Positions 24,347 to 33,578 are shown, counted from the first letter of the stretch. The stretch: DNA of 33,635 nt from Deltaproteobacteria bacterium RIFCSPLOWO2_12_FULL_60_19 (GCA_001798595.1 MGSS01000006.1:1-33635); one strand, 5' to 3'. The notes: generated by a model not told the origin, from the sequence alone. Made by a program: numbers and translations.

Positions 24347-25854
24347 GCCGAGATCTCGTACTGGTCGTGGCGCAGGTTCTCGGCGGCCTTCAGGATGATT
24401 TTGTGGTTGATCTCGCGCTCGAGAAAATCGAGGCTGTGGCTCTCTTCGTCGTAGAGAAAGTTGGCGATGTCGGGATGGAGCCGGACGACGATCCTCTTCC
24501 CGTCCGCCAGCTGGGTCTTTTCCTTCTTGATCGCCCGTAAAATCTCGTAGGCGACCGTCACGTTGGACTTGATCCGCCCGCGCCCTTCGCAGTGCGGGCA
24601 GAGGCTGAGCAGCGTGTTTTCCAGGCTCTCGCGCGTGCGCTGGCGTGTCATCTCCACCAGCCCCAGCTCGGAGATCTTGAGGATATTGGTGCGGGCCTTG
24701 TCTCCCTTGATCGCCTCTCTGAGCGCCTCGTAGATCCTCTTCCGATTGCCCTCTTTCTCCATGTCGATGAAGTCGAGGATGATGATCCCGCCGATGTTTC
24801 TGAGGCGCAGCTGGCGGACGATCTCCTGCACCGCTTCCGTGTTGGTCCTGAGGATCGTCTCTTCCTGGCTCCGCTTGCCGACGAAGCGCCCGGTGTTGAC
24901 GTCGATCGCGGTCAGCGCCTCGGTCCGCTCGATAATCAAGTAGCCGCCGGAGCGGAGCCACACTTTGCGTTCGAGCGCCTTGGTGATCTTCGCCTCTACG
25001 CCGTAGCGGTCCATGATCGGCTCGGTCTCGGTGTAGAGCGTGATCTTCGACTTGAGCCGCGGCATGAACTGGCCGACGAACTCCAGAATCCGGCGATACT
25101 CCTTCACCTGATCGACGACCACCGAGTGGGTCTCCGTGGTAAAGAAATCGCGGATCGTCCGGGAAATGAGATCCAAGTCTTGATGGATCAGCGACGGCGA
25201 CGGCGCGGACTCGGCCTTCTGGAGGCATTTGCGCCAGAGCTTGTGGAGAAAGGCTAAGTCCCGCTGAAGCTCCCTTTTACTCCGCCCCTCCGAGGCGGTC
25301 CTCAGAATAAAGCCGCCTTCGCTTTTCGACAGCGACACCGCGATCTCTTTGAGCCGTTTCCTCTCCTTGTCGTCTTCGATCCGCCGCGAGATGCCGACGT
25401 GATTCACCGTCGGCATGTAGACCATATAGCGGCCCGGCAGCGAGATATGAGAAGTGATCCGCGCCCCTTTGGTGCCGAGCGGGTCCTTGGCGACCTGGAC
25501 TAGAATCTCCTGGCCGTGGGAGAGCTGTTTTTCGATCGGCAGACGGCGGTGGTGGGAGACCGGCTTGGGGGTCTCGACCACAATCTCATTGTCGGTGCCG
25601 GCAAGCAGGGCGGAGCCGCTGTCCTCCACGGGAAAGAAGTCCGAGACGTGGAGAAAGCCCGCCTTTTCCATGCCGATCTCGACAAAGGCGGCCTGCATTC
25701 CGGGCAGCACGCGGCCGACCTTGCCCTTGTAGATATTGCCGACGATGCCCCGTTCCTGCCGGCGCTCGATGAGCAAGTCGGTCAACTCGCCGTCTTCCAT
25801 CAGGGCGATGCGGCTCTCCTGGGGCGTGGAATTAATGTAAATGTCCTGTTTCAT
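24340..25854 (-). CDS. rng: Ribonuclease E/G family endoribonuclease
   Basis: The enzyme matures rRNA and degrades mRNA, cutting single-stranded RNA. The product is 504 residues, the length of RNase G, without the long C-terminal scaffold of RNase E. Features are an N-terminal S1 domain (GNIYKGKVGRVLPGMQAAFV, EIGMEKAGFLHVSDF) and the catalytic magnesium aspartates D318 (ALTAIDVNTG) and D361 (ILDFIDM), whose 43-residue spacing matches RNase E. A zinc-link CPHCEGRG follows, then the small domain. The start MKQDIYINSTPQESRIAL is typical. The RBS is weak (GAGAG), and a long leader region (25855-26150) holding structured RNA copy 2 lies upstream on the same strand. Confidence 0.95.
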   Translation of the reverse strand: MKQDIYINSTPQESRIALMEDGELTDLLIERRQERGIVGNIYKGKVGRVLPGMQAAFVEIGMEKAGFLHVSDFFPVEDSGSALLAGTDNEIVVETPKPVSHHRRLPIEKQLSHGQEILVQVAKDPLGTKGARITSHISLPGRYMVYMPTVNHVGISRRIEDDKERKRLKEIAVSLSKSEGGFILRTASEGRSKRELQRDLAFLHKLWRKCLQKAESAPSPSLIHQDLDLISRTIRDFFTTETHSVVVDQVKEYRRILEFVGQFMPRLKSKITLYTETEPIMDRYGVEAKITKALERKVWLRSGGYLIIERTEALTAIDVNTGRFVGKRSQEETILRTNTEAVQEIVRQLRLRNIGGIIILDFIDMEKEGNRKRIYEALREAIKGDKARTNILKISELGLVEMTRQRTRESLENTLLSLCPHCEGRGRIKSNVTVAYEILRAIKKEKTQLADGKRIVVRLHPDIANFLYDEESHSLDFLEREINHKIILKAAENLRHDQYEISAV

Positions 25855-26002
25855 GCACTCTCATTTCGTTGGGAAGCGATCTGCAAGGAGGGAAGATAAA
25901 TGGGAGGAGCACTCCTCACCACTCGGGGATCCATCGATGTGCGCTCAATTAAGCTTATTTATAGTCCAAAGCGGGCCGAAGTTCAACAGACGATCGGGAT
26001 GA

Positions 26003-26152
26003 CTGCCGCCGGCGGCCGCCAATCTCTCTCCGGGCCTATGCGATACGTCGATGTTACGCTGCTCCCAGGAACTTCGGGTATCTGTGAGCCACGCTTGAGT
26101 CTCTTCGTCGCACGCATAGGCCCTCCGAGAGACCGCCGGCCGCCGGCGACGG
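26003..26152 (-). ncRNA. Long-hairpin structured RNA, copy 2
   Basis: Read on the minus strand it has the same plan as copy 1. A GC-rich outer helix of about 20 bp (26152-26133 with 26022-26003) has a few mismatches. It is followed by TCTCTC/GAGAGA, a GGA/GGA internal loop, the inner helix GGGCCTATGCG (26123-26113) with CGCATAGGCCC (26042-26032), and a 70-nt core (26112-26043). Core blocks shared with copy 1 include CAAGCGT, CTCACA, GGAGCAGCGT and CGACGTATCGC. It lies 150 bases upstream of rng in the same orientation and about 110 bases from the divergent HNH gene. It could be an independent RNA or part of the rng leader. The rest of 25855-26263 holds only the HNH promoter. Confidence 0.65.
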
Positions 26153-26176
26153 CGGCGGGGACCCCCCTCCCGTTGG

Positions 26177-26205
26177 TTGACTTTGGCCTCCTGCGCCGAT
26201 ATTTT
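26177..26205 (+). promoter_or_regulatory. Sigma-70 promoter of the HNH endonuclease gene
   Basis: TTGACT (26177-26182), a 17-base spacer and TATTTT (26200-26205) lie about 60 bases upstream of the ATG at 26264. AAGGAG at 26231-26236 in between is too far from the ATG to be its RBS. Confidence 0.6.
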
Positions 26206-26263
26206 AGTAGGGCTACCTCAAGCGTGTGCGTAAGGAGATATTTACTGCTCAGGTGGTTTTGTC

Positions 26264-26896
26264 ATGGATCACGTTGCGACCATCCCAACCTATTCGATCC
26301 TCCACACGAAGGTTCTGATCCTCAACCGTTCGTATCTGCCGATCCACGTCACCTCGGTCAAGCGGGCCTTCTCCCTCGTCTATCAGGACATCGCCAGGGT
26401 GGTAAACGAACAGTACCAGACCTTCGATTTCGAGAGCTGGAGTCATCTGTCGGTTTCGGTGCGCGAGGAATCCGTGGGATTGGTCAACCGGCTGATTCGG
26501 GTGCCGCGAGTGATCCTGCTCGTCGGCTACGACCGCGTGCCCAAGCGTCAGGTGCGCTTCAGCCGCTACAACATCTACGCCAGGGACAACTGCACCTGCC
26601 AGTATTGCGGCGATCGGCTGCCCCGCCAGGAGCTGAATCTCGACCACGTCATCCCCCGCTCCCGCGGCGGGAGCTCCACCTGGGAAAACGTGGTCTGCTC
26701 GTGCCTGGACTGCAACCGGCGCAAAGGGGGCCGCACTCCCCACGAGGCCGGGATGGCGCTGGCGCGCAAGCCACTCCGGCCGAAGTGGACCCCCTTTATG
26801 CAGGAGACTTTCAGCCTGTCCAGCTACCGGGAATGGCTCCCGTTCCTGAATATGGCCGACGTCTCCTACTGGAATACCGAGCTGCTGGAGAGGTAG
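26264..26896 (+). CDS. HNH endonuclease family protein
   Basis: The product is 210 residues. The N-terminal half begins ILNRSYLPIHVTSVKRAFSL, with VYQDIARVVNEQYQTFDF after it, a common lead-in of chromosomal HNH proteins. The HNH domain is complete: zinc cysteines C112 and C115 (CQYCG), catalytic D127-H128 in LDHVIPRSRGG, N142 in TWENVV, and CLDCN at 147-151 followed by RRKGG. The fold cuts DNA with a metal ion. The protein is too small for IscB or Cas9 and has no RuvC part. No intron, intein or phage genes are nearby, so it may be a housekeeping nuclease of unknown target. It has its own promoter. Confidence 0.88.
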   Translation: MDHVATIPTYSILHTKVLILNRSYLPIHVTSVKRAFSLVYQDIARVVNEQYQTFDFESWSHLSVSVREESVGLVNRLIRVPRVILLVGYDRVPKRQVRFSRYNIYARDNCTCQYCGDRLPRQELNLDHVIPRSRGGSSTWENVVCSCLDCNRRKGGRTPHEAGMALARKPLRPKWTPFMQETFSLSSYREWLPFLNMADVSYWNTELLER

Positions 26897-26998
26897 TTTC
26901 GCCCTATTGGGGCTGTTTTTAGGCTCCGCAAGGATTGGCTTTTTACGCAATATCTTGTGGTCTCCCCGCCTTTTTGCCCTGTATCTTGTAATCCCGTC

Positions 26999-27027
26999 TT
27001 GACACACTTTTTCGCTTGTGAAATAGT
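26999..27027 (+). promoter_or_regulatory. Sigma-70 promoter of smc
   Basis: A consensus TTGACA (26999-27004), a 17-base spacer and AATAGT (27022-27027) lie 46 bases before the smc ATG. The rest of the 177-base HNH-smc gap is T-rich with no gene visible. Confidence 0.6.
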
Positions 27028-27073
27028 CATCTCAAGCGGTTTTCAGCACGAGCTGAGACGCAAGCTTTAACTT

Positions 27074-30000
27074 ATGCGCCTTAAGAGTCTCGAAGCAGTC
27101 GGTTTCAAATCTTTCGTCCAAAAAACCGTCATCCAGTTCCCGGCCGGGATCACCGGAGTCGTGGGGCCGAACGGCTGCGGCAAATCGAATATCGTCGATG
27201 CGCTGCGCTGGGTGATGGGCGAGCAGAGCGCCCGCCACCTGCGCGGCCACATGATGGAAGACGTGATCTTCAATGGCAGCGAGAGCCTGGCGCCGACCAA
27301 CATGGCGGAAGTCTCGCTGATCCTCGACAACGAAGACGGCCGCGGGCCGGCCGAGTACAGCGGCTTTACCGAGATCATGATCACGCGGCGGCTTTTCCGC
27401 TCGGGCGAGTCGGAGTACGAGCTCAACAAAGTTCCCTGCCGCCTGAAAGACATCATCGAGTTTTTCCTCGGCACCGGCGTCGGCAACAAGGCCTACTCGA
27501 TCGTCGAGCAGGGACGCGTCGACGAACTGGTCAACGCCAAGCCCGAGGAGCGCCGCTTGATCATCGAGGAGGCCGCCGGCACGAGCAAGTACAAAGGGCG
27601 CAAGCTAATCGCCGAGCGCAAGCTCGAACGGACGCAGCAGAATCTCTTGCGCGTGAGCGACATCGTGCGCGAGATCGAGCGGCAGATCCGCAGCATGGAG
27701 CTGCAGGCCAAGAAGGCGGAGCGCTTTAAGGCCTTGCGCCAGGAGTTGAAAGAGAAAGATCTTGCCTGGGCCGCCCGGCAAAAAAGCCGGCTCGCACGGG
27801 AGATCGCGCGCGAGGAGTCGCGCTTAAAGAGCGTCGAAGACCGCTTCGCCGGGATCTCCGCGTCCCTCCACGCCAAAGAGTCGGAGGGAGAAGCCGTTCG
27901 CCTTTCGCTCATGGAAGCGGACCGGTCGATCTCGGCCAAGCAGGAGACCGTTTATCAGCACAAGGTGCGCATTCAGGGCGACGATCAGAGAATCGAATTT
28001 TTGACGCGCGACCGGACCGCCGCCGAAGAAGCGGAGAAGAGAGCGGCGGCGCAGCTTCAAGAGCTGCGGGGCAAGGTCCACGGCCTCACCCGCGAGATCG
28101 AGGAGTTGGAAAAGGCCCAGAATCACTTCGTCCAGCTCTCGCTGTTCGAGGAATCCTACCTGCGCGACAAAGAAACCGAGTTGGAGAAGCTCAGGCTCGA
28201 CATCCGCACTCTCCAGATGGAGCTGGAGCAGGAAAAATCTTCGCTGATCGAGCTGGCCAATCGCGCGGCCCACGCGCGAAACGACCTGGCGGCCAAGGAG
28301 AAAGAGCGCCGCGAGGTTGAAAATGACCTGGCGCGAAACCGCTCGGAAGACGCGGCGGCGGCGGTCGCGTTGGAATCGCAATCGATGACGCGGCGCGAAA
28401 GACACGAAGCCCTGGAAAAGACTCTGACGCGGGCGGAGGAGATCGCGCGGCGGATCGGCGACACCGAAAGCGCGATTGAGCGTTGGACCGCGGCCAGGGA
28501 AGAGCAGGAACAGAAGATCGACGCGCTCAGAGCGCAGCTCCACGAGACCCGCTCCCAGCTTGTCTCGCTCGAAGCGCTGCAAAAAAACTACGAAGGCTAC
28601 CAGCAAGGGGTGCGCAGCATCATGGTCAAACGGCAGAGCGAGGCGGCCTTCGAGGGGGTCTACGGGCTGGTGGCGGAGGTGATCGAAGCGCCGCAAACCT
28701 ATGAGAAGGCGCTCACGGCCGTGCTGGGAGACCGCCTGCAATATATCATCGTCCGCAGCCACGACGCGGGGCTTGAGGCCATCGACTATCTCAAACGCGA
28801 GTCCTCCGGCCGAGGCAGCTTCATCCCGCGCGAGCTTTCCCGGCGCGAGTTTAAAGCGCTTCCGCTGTCCGAGCCTGAGGTGCTCGCGCCGATGCTCAAT
28901 CTCGTCTCGGTGAAAGACGGCTTCAAGGAGATTGCTGAATATCTGCTGGCCAACGTCGTCATGGTGCGCGACATTAAATCCGGGCTCAGCTTGTGGAATC
29001 GCAACGGCTTCAGCTGCACCGTTGTCACGCCCGAGGGCGACGTCATCGACCCGATGGGCGTGGTGACCGGCGGTAGTCTCGACGGCCTGGAAGGCAACCT
29101 GCTCTCGCAGCGCCGCCGCATGCGGGAGATGGAGGAGCTGCTGTCGGAGCTTCAGGTAAAGCTGCAAGCCGAGGAACAGGCGCTCGGCCGTCTCAAGGCC
29201 GATCTGGCCAAAGCCGAAGAGAGCCGGGCCGATTTCGTCGCGGAAAACCACCGGCTCGATCTGGCGCACGTCGGGTTCGAGCGCGACGTGGCGGACGCTG
29301 AACACGAGGTCAAGCGGCTGGAGCAGACGCGGCAGGCGCTCGCCGAGGAGCAGGGTCATTTGGCCGGCGTCTTGCGCTCGCTTGAGGAAGCGATCGAAAA
29401 ATGTCGCGTTGAGATTGACCTCTGCGCCGGCGGCAAAATGCTGGCGGAGAAATCGCTGGAAGAGCGGCAGGAGATTCTCCCGCGGCTCGAGAATGCGCTC
29501 AAGCAGCTCGAAGGAGAGGCGACCCAGTCGAGAATTCGCGGCGCGACGCTGAGCGAAAAGAAAGAGCACGCCAACCTAGACCTGGAGAACCGCCGCGGCC
29601 TGCACGAGGATCTCTCGCGCCGGATCGAGGCTGCGGAGAGCGACTCGATCGAAGCGCAGCGCAGGAAAGCTCAACTGGGCGGCGAGATCGCCGCGGCCGA
29701 GATCGCCGTTGCTGAAGCAAAAGTCGCGTTGGCGGAGTTGGAGGCGGCGCTGGAGAGCGAGCGTCAGAGCTACCGTGAGATCTCGCGGGCTCTCGCGGAG
29801 CTCGACGAAGCCGTCAAAGAGCTGCGCCCCGTGGGACAGGCCTGCCAGGAAGAGAAGAATCAAATTCAGATCGCTCTCTCGGAGCAGAGACTTAATTTGC
29901 AGCATCTCCTGGACAGCATACGGGAAAAATACGACATCAACCTGAGCGAGCTGCCGGCCTGTCCTGAGCAACGTCGAAGGGCTGAACCCGCGCCCGCGGA

Positions 30001-30652
30001 AATCTCCGCAGAGGATCTCCACCTGGAGATAGAAGAGCTGCGCGGGCGGCTGGAGCGCATGGGAGAGGTGAACCTGGCCGCCATCGGCGAGTTCGAGGAG
30101 CTCAACGGCCGCTACCAGTTTCTCAGCAAGCAGAAGCAGGATCTCGAAGCGTCGATCGCCGATCTCCAGCAAACCATCGCCAAATTGAATCGGGTCTGCC
30201 GGCTGCGCTTCAAAGAAAGCTTCGACGAGATCAGCCAAAAGTTCGAAGAGGTTTTCCCCCGCCTCTTCCGCGGCGGCAAGGCGCGCCTGGTGTTGACCGA
30301 CGAGAACGATGTCCTAGAAACCGGGGTCGAGATCGTCGCCCAGCCGCCCGGCAAGAAGCTCCAGTCGATCACGCTGCTCTCAGGCGGCGAGAAGGCGCTG
30401 ACGGCCGTGAGCCTGCTCTTCGCGATCTTTCTCACCAAGCCCAGCCCTTTCTGCTTCCTCGACGAGGTGGACGCGCCGCTCGACGACGCCAATCTGGACC
30501 GTTTCAACGAGATGATTCACGAGATGAGCAGCTTCTCGCAATTCATCCTCATCACGCACAACAAGCGAACCATGCAGGCCGCCGAGGTGCTCTACGGCAT
30601 CACCATGCAGGAGCCGGGAGTATCGAAAGTTGTGTCAGTGAGGATGAGCTGA
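27074..30652 (+). CDS. smc: Chromosome segregation protein SMC
   Basis: SMC is the ATPase of bacterial condensin (with ScpA and ScpB), which compacts and separates chromosomes. The product is 1192 residues, the normal length. The N-terminal head has Walker A GPNGCGKS at 31-38. A coiled coil follows, then the hinge (about 525-670; FEGVYGLVAEVIEAPQTYEK, DPMGVVTGGSLDGLEGN). The returning coil leads to the C-terminal head with signature LLSGGEKAL near 1102 and Walker B FCFLDEVDAPLDDAN near 1126. Residues 963-969 (CPEQRRR) come from a 24-bp dispersed repeat inserted in frame in the linker just before the C-terminal head. The ATG lacks a strong RBS. The gene has its own promoter and is convergent with the FecR gene, 25 bases away. 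Confidence 0.97.
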   Translation: MRLKSLEAVGFKSFVQKTVIQFPAGITGVVGPNGCGKSNIVDALRWVMGEQSARHLRGHMMEDVIFNGSESLAPTNMAEVSLILDNEDGRGPAEYSGFTEIMITRRLFRSGESEYELNKVPCRLKDIIEFFLGTGVGNKAYSIVEQGRVDELVNAKPEERRLIIEEAAGTSKYKGRKLIAERKLERTQQNLLRVSDIVREIERQIRSMELQAKKAERFKALRQELKEKDLAWAARQKSRLAREIAREESRLKSVEDRFAGISASLHAKESEGEAVRLSLMEADRSISAKQETVYQHKVRIQGDDQRIEFLTRDRTAAEEAEKRAAAQLQELRGKVHGLTREIEELEKAQNHFVQLSLFEESYLRDKETELEKLRLDIRTLQMELEQEKSSLIELANRAAHARNDLAAKEKERREVENDLARNRSEDAAAAVALESQSMTRRERHEALEKTLTRAEEIARRIGDTESAIERWTAAREEQEQKIDALRAQLHETRSQLVSLEALQKNYEGYQQGVRSIMVKRQSEAAFEGVYGLVAEVIEAPQTYEKALTAVLGDRLQYIIVRSHDAGLEAIDYLKRESSGRGSFIPRELSRREFKALPLSEPEVLAPMLNLVSVKDGFKEIAEYLLANVVMVRDIKSGLSLWNRNGFSCTVVTPEGDVIDPMGVVTGGSLDGLEGNLLSQRRRMREMEELLSELQVKLQAEEQALGRLKADLAKAEESRADFVAENHRLDLAHVGFERDVADAEHEVKRLEQTRQALAEEQGHLAGVLRSLEEAIEKCRVEIDLCAGGKMLAEKSLEERQEILPRLENALKQLEGEATQSRIRGATLSEKKEHANLDLENRRGLHEDLSRRIEAAESDSIEAQRRKAQLGGEIAAAEIAVAEAKVALAELEAALESERQSYREISRALAELDEAVKELRPVGQACQEEKNQIQIALSEQRLNLQHLLDSIREKYDINLSELPACPEQRRRAEPAPAEISAEDLHLEIEELRGRLERMGEVNLAAIGEFEELNGRYQFLSKQKQDLEASIADLQQTIAKLNRVCRLRFKESFDEISQKFEEVFPRLFRGGKARLVLTDENDVLETGVEIVAQPPGKKLQSITLLSGGEKALTAVSLLFAIFLTKPSPFCFLDEVDAPLDDANLDRFNEMIHEMSSFSQFILITHNKRTMQAAEVLYGITMQEPGVSKVVSVRMS
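29958..29981 (+). repeat. Repeat D inserted in frame in smc
   Basis: These 24 bases match 746-769 with two differences (cctgtcctgagcaa, then cgtcgaaggg against agccgaaggg). Because 24 is divisible by three, the frame is preserved, and the insertion encodes Cys-Pro-Glu-Gln-Arg-Arg-Arg. Confidence 0.75.
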
Positions 30653-30677
30653 TCGGTTTCCGGCCCAGCTTTGAGAA

Positions 30678-33506
30678 TTACGGGGCGAGGATGTTGACCA
30701 CGCCGCCGTTGGTGGTTCGAATGACTGCGGTGTTGGTCCCTGATACGGAGATACTCCCGAGGCCTGGATTTTTTATTGGATTCGGGCCGATAGCAATGTT
30801 CGAACCGCTCACCTGAATTCCGCTCGTCACTGCACAGGCACCCCCGCAGATGCTGTTATTCACGATAATCTGACTCCCGCCGCTCCCGTTGAAGTTCACC
30901 AGCGCGCCACTGGCAGTCAGGGTGCTTCCAACTCCGTCGACGAGTACGAGCGGACCATTGACCACGTTAATCTTGCTGGCAGTAGAAAGTCTAAAGAGGT
31001 CCACTACGTTGATCTGGCTACCATTCGAGAGGCGAATCATGGCCAAACCGTTGGCATCCACCAACATCTTGCTTCCGACGAGGTTAATAAGGGGTCCATT
31101 GTTCACAGTTATCAGGCCCTTATCTAGTGCGATAACCGGCCCTTTCGACATTACGTTAGCACTATTCAGGTCTAAGGCACGGTTGGCGTCAGCAGGATCC
31201 GCAGCCGCGCCGATCATTAGCTGGGTTTGGCCAGTGAGCGACCCGACTAAATTAATGATCGGCGCGGATGCTTCGAAAAGAGCCGTATCAATGCGCACTG
31301 CGGCGCTTGACGCATCTGCGGCTCCTTTCTGAACCTGGATATTCGCTCCACCCGTAGCTTCTAACAAAGACCCGATTGGGTTCGTTGCCGTTGCTGTGCC
31401 TGGATTAAAAGGATCGGCGACAGTGAATTGGGCACCATTGCCTTTGATGGGCTGGTCCGTGCCCAGGCCGGCGGCATCCGTGTTGATCCCTTGGAGATAA
31501 AAGAGACTGTTAGGAGAATTGATGCCGCTGCTATCGGCGCCGAAGGTGTAAGATCCGCCGTTAAACACAGCCACAGGGTTGGGCGAGTTAGGGTTGGCGG
31601 AGTTCATGACGAGTTGTGCGCCGCCGCCGCCCTGAATCTCCAGCAAATTTGAGTCTGAATTGATGATGCTGTTGGTGGCCGCGATTAACGACCCGCCGAT
31701 CGTAGCCAGGCCATGCACCCTGATAAGGCCGTCCGAACCCGTCTGAGTAATTGTCGAGTCGGTGAGCTGAATCTGGGGGATGGTGTCGATAAGGTTGACG
31801 TCGCCAAACCCAAAGAGTGGTCCGGCAACGACTATAGTGCTAGTGCTGCCCGTTGCACTCAACAGCACGCCGTGTTGCCCAGGGAATGGTGGCGGAACGG
31901 GGCTGCTCGTTGGGCCGATATCATTACCCGCCATGTCGGTCAGCGTCAGCGTGCTATTGTTTAGTTTAAGTAAAGGCTCATTGGCGGCGAGCTTAAACTG
32001 CGCGTCGTTTCCGCAACCCTCACCAATGCAATCATCCTTCCCGAATGTCCTGAGCGTTACGTCAGCGTTGGTGAGGTCCAGCAGTGACCCGGTAAAATTC
32101 CATGTTTGTGTGCCGTCGCCGAGCCCCAGCACATCAGCCGTCAGCGAGCCGCCGGTGATTTTAATCACCGGCCCGGCGGTGTTGGCAAGTGTGCTCCCTC
32201 CTGTATTCCTGACCACCGGGTCAAGGCCGAGAATGAGATCGCCGAGAGTGAGATCGAGGTTGGTTAGATCCAATATGGAGCCGCCTATTGAGACGTTCGC
32301 CCCGCCGCTCAAGTTCAGCAAGGAAGTCGCCCCTAACGTCAGGCTGCCGCTCGAGACGTTGGTGTTGGAAAACCTGAGGAGAGGTCCGGCGGATCTGCTC
32401 GTAAAGTTCCCTGGATTGTCGAAGCCGTTACCTCCAACAGTTATGTCGGCGCTTGTCGCTATGAGAAGCGGCTGGCTTTGCACTACGGTCTGGCCGGAGG
32501 GCAAATTAAACAGGCTGAAACCGGCGCCGGTGTTAAGTGAATCATTCGCGACTACAACGGTGGCAGGCGGGGTAAGAGGGAAGGGCGGCGGCGGCGGCGG
32601 TGTAGATGAAGTTAGTGGTGCACAGGTACTACCGCCGGCACATGTGGTGAGGGAGCCTCCGTTCATCTTCACCAGGTCTGTCCCTATGAAGACCGTGCTA
32701 TCGGTGAATTGAAAGAGTGCGGGGGGTGAGGAGCTAGTTTCGGGCACTGTAGTAGGAGGAGGCGGTGGAGGAGGCGACGACGGCGGAGGAGGTGTCGGCC
32801 CTCCCCCTCCTGTAAGCGTTACCAAAACATCCGCGACTCCGGCCGCCGTAGCGGTCTGGATCTGGCTATTCTCGGAACTGGGCTTCCCTCCTATTTGCGA
32901 TTGGTTCAAAATCTGGTTGGCCTGCTGTTGGCTGATAGTAGAAATTTTTATATCCGTGCCGGTCAGAATAGCTTGAGTGTTCGCGCCGATATCCTTACCG
33001 AACGCATTGACAAGGCCGGAAAGGACGGTCATGACGGTCTGGCCGAGCGCCTGGAAATATTGGAAAAATACCACGGTGCCGCGCACGGCGGCCACCGCGT
33101 TCGGCGTGCGGATGACGACCTCGTCGCCGGGGCGCATCAGCTGCTTTGCGACATTGACCAACATGGCCCCTGAGGACAACTCCATGGTGGACCGGGTAGC
33201 GCCGGTGGGAAGCAGCTCTTCGCGCACTTCGAGGCGCGACAGCTCGCGCAGCGTGACAGTGCTCTTGCCGCCGAACAGGACGCGGACCAGGGATTTCTCC
33301 TGGGTGTCGATGGTGTCGCGGATAAGAACCCCGTCTTTAAAGCGTAGGGCGACGGGGCCGGGCGCGGCGGGTCGGCTCAACTGCGCCTTGCCCTGAAGAG
33401 CGGTCACCACTCCCGCCGGCTGCTGCTGGGCGTAAACGTGCGCGGATGCAACTAGAGACAGTGCGCTTTGGAGGGCAACGACCCGAAGCCGACGGATATT
33501 TTTCAC
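30678..33506 (-). CDS. Exported FecR-domain protein with a long beta-repeat tail
   Basis: The product is about 942 residues. The signal peptide is VVALQSALSLVASAHVYA. A FecR domain follows (about 35-150: VVTALQGKAQLSRP, DTQEKSLVRVLFGGKSTVTL, TPNAVAAVRGTVV). A Gln/Asn-rich stretch leads to two proline runs, then about 650 residues of irregular short repeats of the form GPLLxLxxSxLT (for example GPLLRFSNTNVS, GPVIKITGGSLT, EPLLKLNNSTLT). These look like a secreted beta-helix. No autotransporter barrel or anchor ends it, so surface release or binding is unproven. The GTG at 33506 is chosen over an ATG at 33608 because AAAGGCGG sits just upstream, the signal peptide begins there, and a promoter lies between the two. 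The gene is visibly less GC-rich than its neighbours. Confidence 0.8.
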   Translation of the reverse strand: MKNIRRLRVVALQSALSLVASAHVYAQQQPAGVVTALQGKAQLSRPAAPGPVALRFKDGVLIRDTIDTQEKSLVRVLFGGKSTVTLRELSRLEVREELLPTGATRSTMELSSGAMLVNVAKQLMRPGDEVVIRTPNAVAAVRGTVVFFQYFQALGQTVMTVLSGLVNAFGKDIGANTQAILTGTDIKISTISQQQANQILNQSQIGGKPSSENSQIQTATAAGVADVLVTLTGGGGPTPPPPSSPPPPPPPTTVPETSSSPPALFQFTDSTVFIGTDLVKMNGGSLTTCAGGSTCAPLTSSTPPPPPPFPLTPPATVVVANDSLNTGAGFSLFNLPSGQTVVQSQPLLIATSADITVGGNGFDNPGNFTSRSAGPLLRFSNTNVSSGSLTLGATSLLNLSGGANVSIGGSILDLTNLDLTLGDLILGLDPVVRNTGGSTLANTAGPVIKITGGSLTADVLGLGDGTQTWNFTGSLLDLTNADVTLRTFGKDDCIGEGCGNDAQFKLAANEPLLKLNNSTLTLTDMAGNDIGPTSSPVPPPFPGQHGVLLSATGSTSTIVVAGPLFGFGDVNLIDTIPQIQLTDSTITQTGSDGLIRVHGLATIGGSLIAATNSIINSDSNLLEIQGGGGAQLVMNSANPNSPNPVAVFNGGSYTFGADSSGINSPNSLFYLQGINTDAAGLGTDQPIKGNGAQFTVADPFNPGTATATNPIGSLLEATGGANIQVQKGAADASSAAVRIDTALFEASAPIINLVGSLTGQTQLMIGAAADPADANRALDLNSANVMSKGPVIALDKGLITVNNGPLINLVGSKMLVDANGLAMIRLSNGSQINVVDLFRLSTASKINVVNGPLVLVDGVGSTLTASGALVNFNGSGGSQIIVNNSICGGACAVTSGIQVSGSNIAIGPNPIKNPGLGSISVSGTNTAVIRTTNGGVVNILAP

Positions 33507-33554
33507 GGACCCGCCTTTAAGCCAAGACAATGATTGCAAAGTGTCACTGTTGTT

Positions 33555-33578
33555 ATTATAGTCACTCCGCTTTGTCAA
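33555..33578 (-). promoter_or_regulatory. Promoter-like hexamers for the FecR-domain gene
   Basis: On the minus strand a perfect TTGACA (33578-33573) and a perfect TATAAT (33560-33555) are only 12 bases apart, too close for normal sigma-70 use. A weaker TAACAA would sit at 17 bases from the TTGACA. Either way transcription would start inside the longer open frame and support the GTG start at 33506. Nothing can be assigned in 33579-33635. Confidence 0.45.

Noticed and set aside
26003-26896. HEARO/IscB-type arrangement: structured RNA next to an HNH gene
   Set aside because: The nuclease is only 210 residues with no RuvC part, the RNA points away from it, and the second RNA copy has no HNH gene nearby.
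25900-26922. Plus-strand ORF starting behind a very good AAGGAGG site
   Set aside because: Its sequence runs through the structured RNA copy and then the HNH gene in another frame, with low-complexity Arg/Pro content. The RBS match is probably chance.
27824-29569. Long minus-strand open frame opposite smc
   Set aside because: Its composition is that of the complement of coiled-coil codons, and smc on the other strand is certain.
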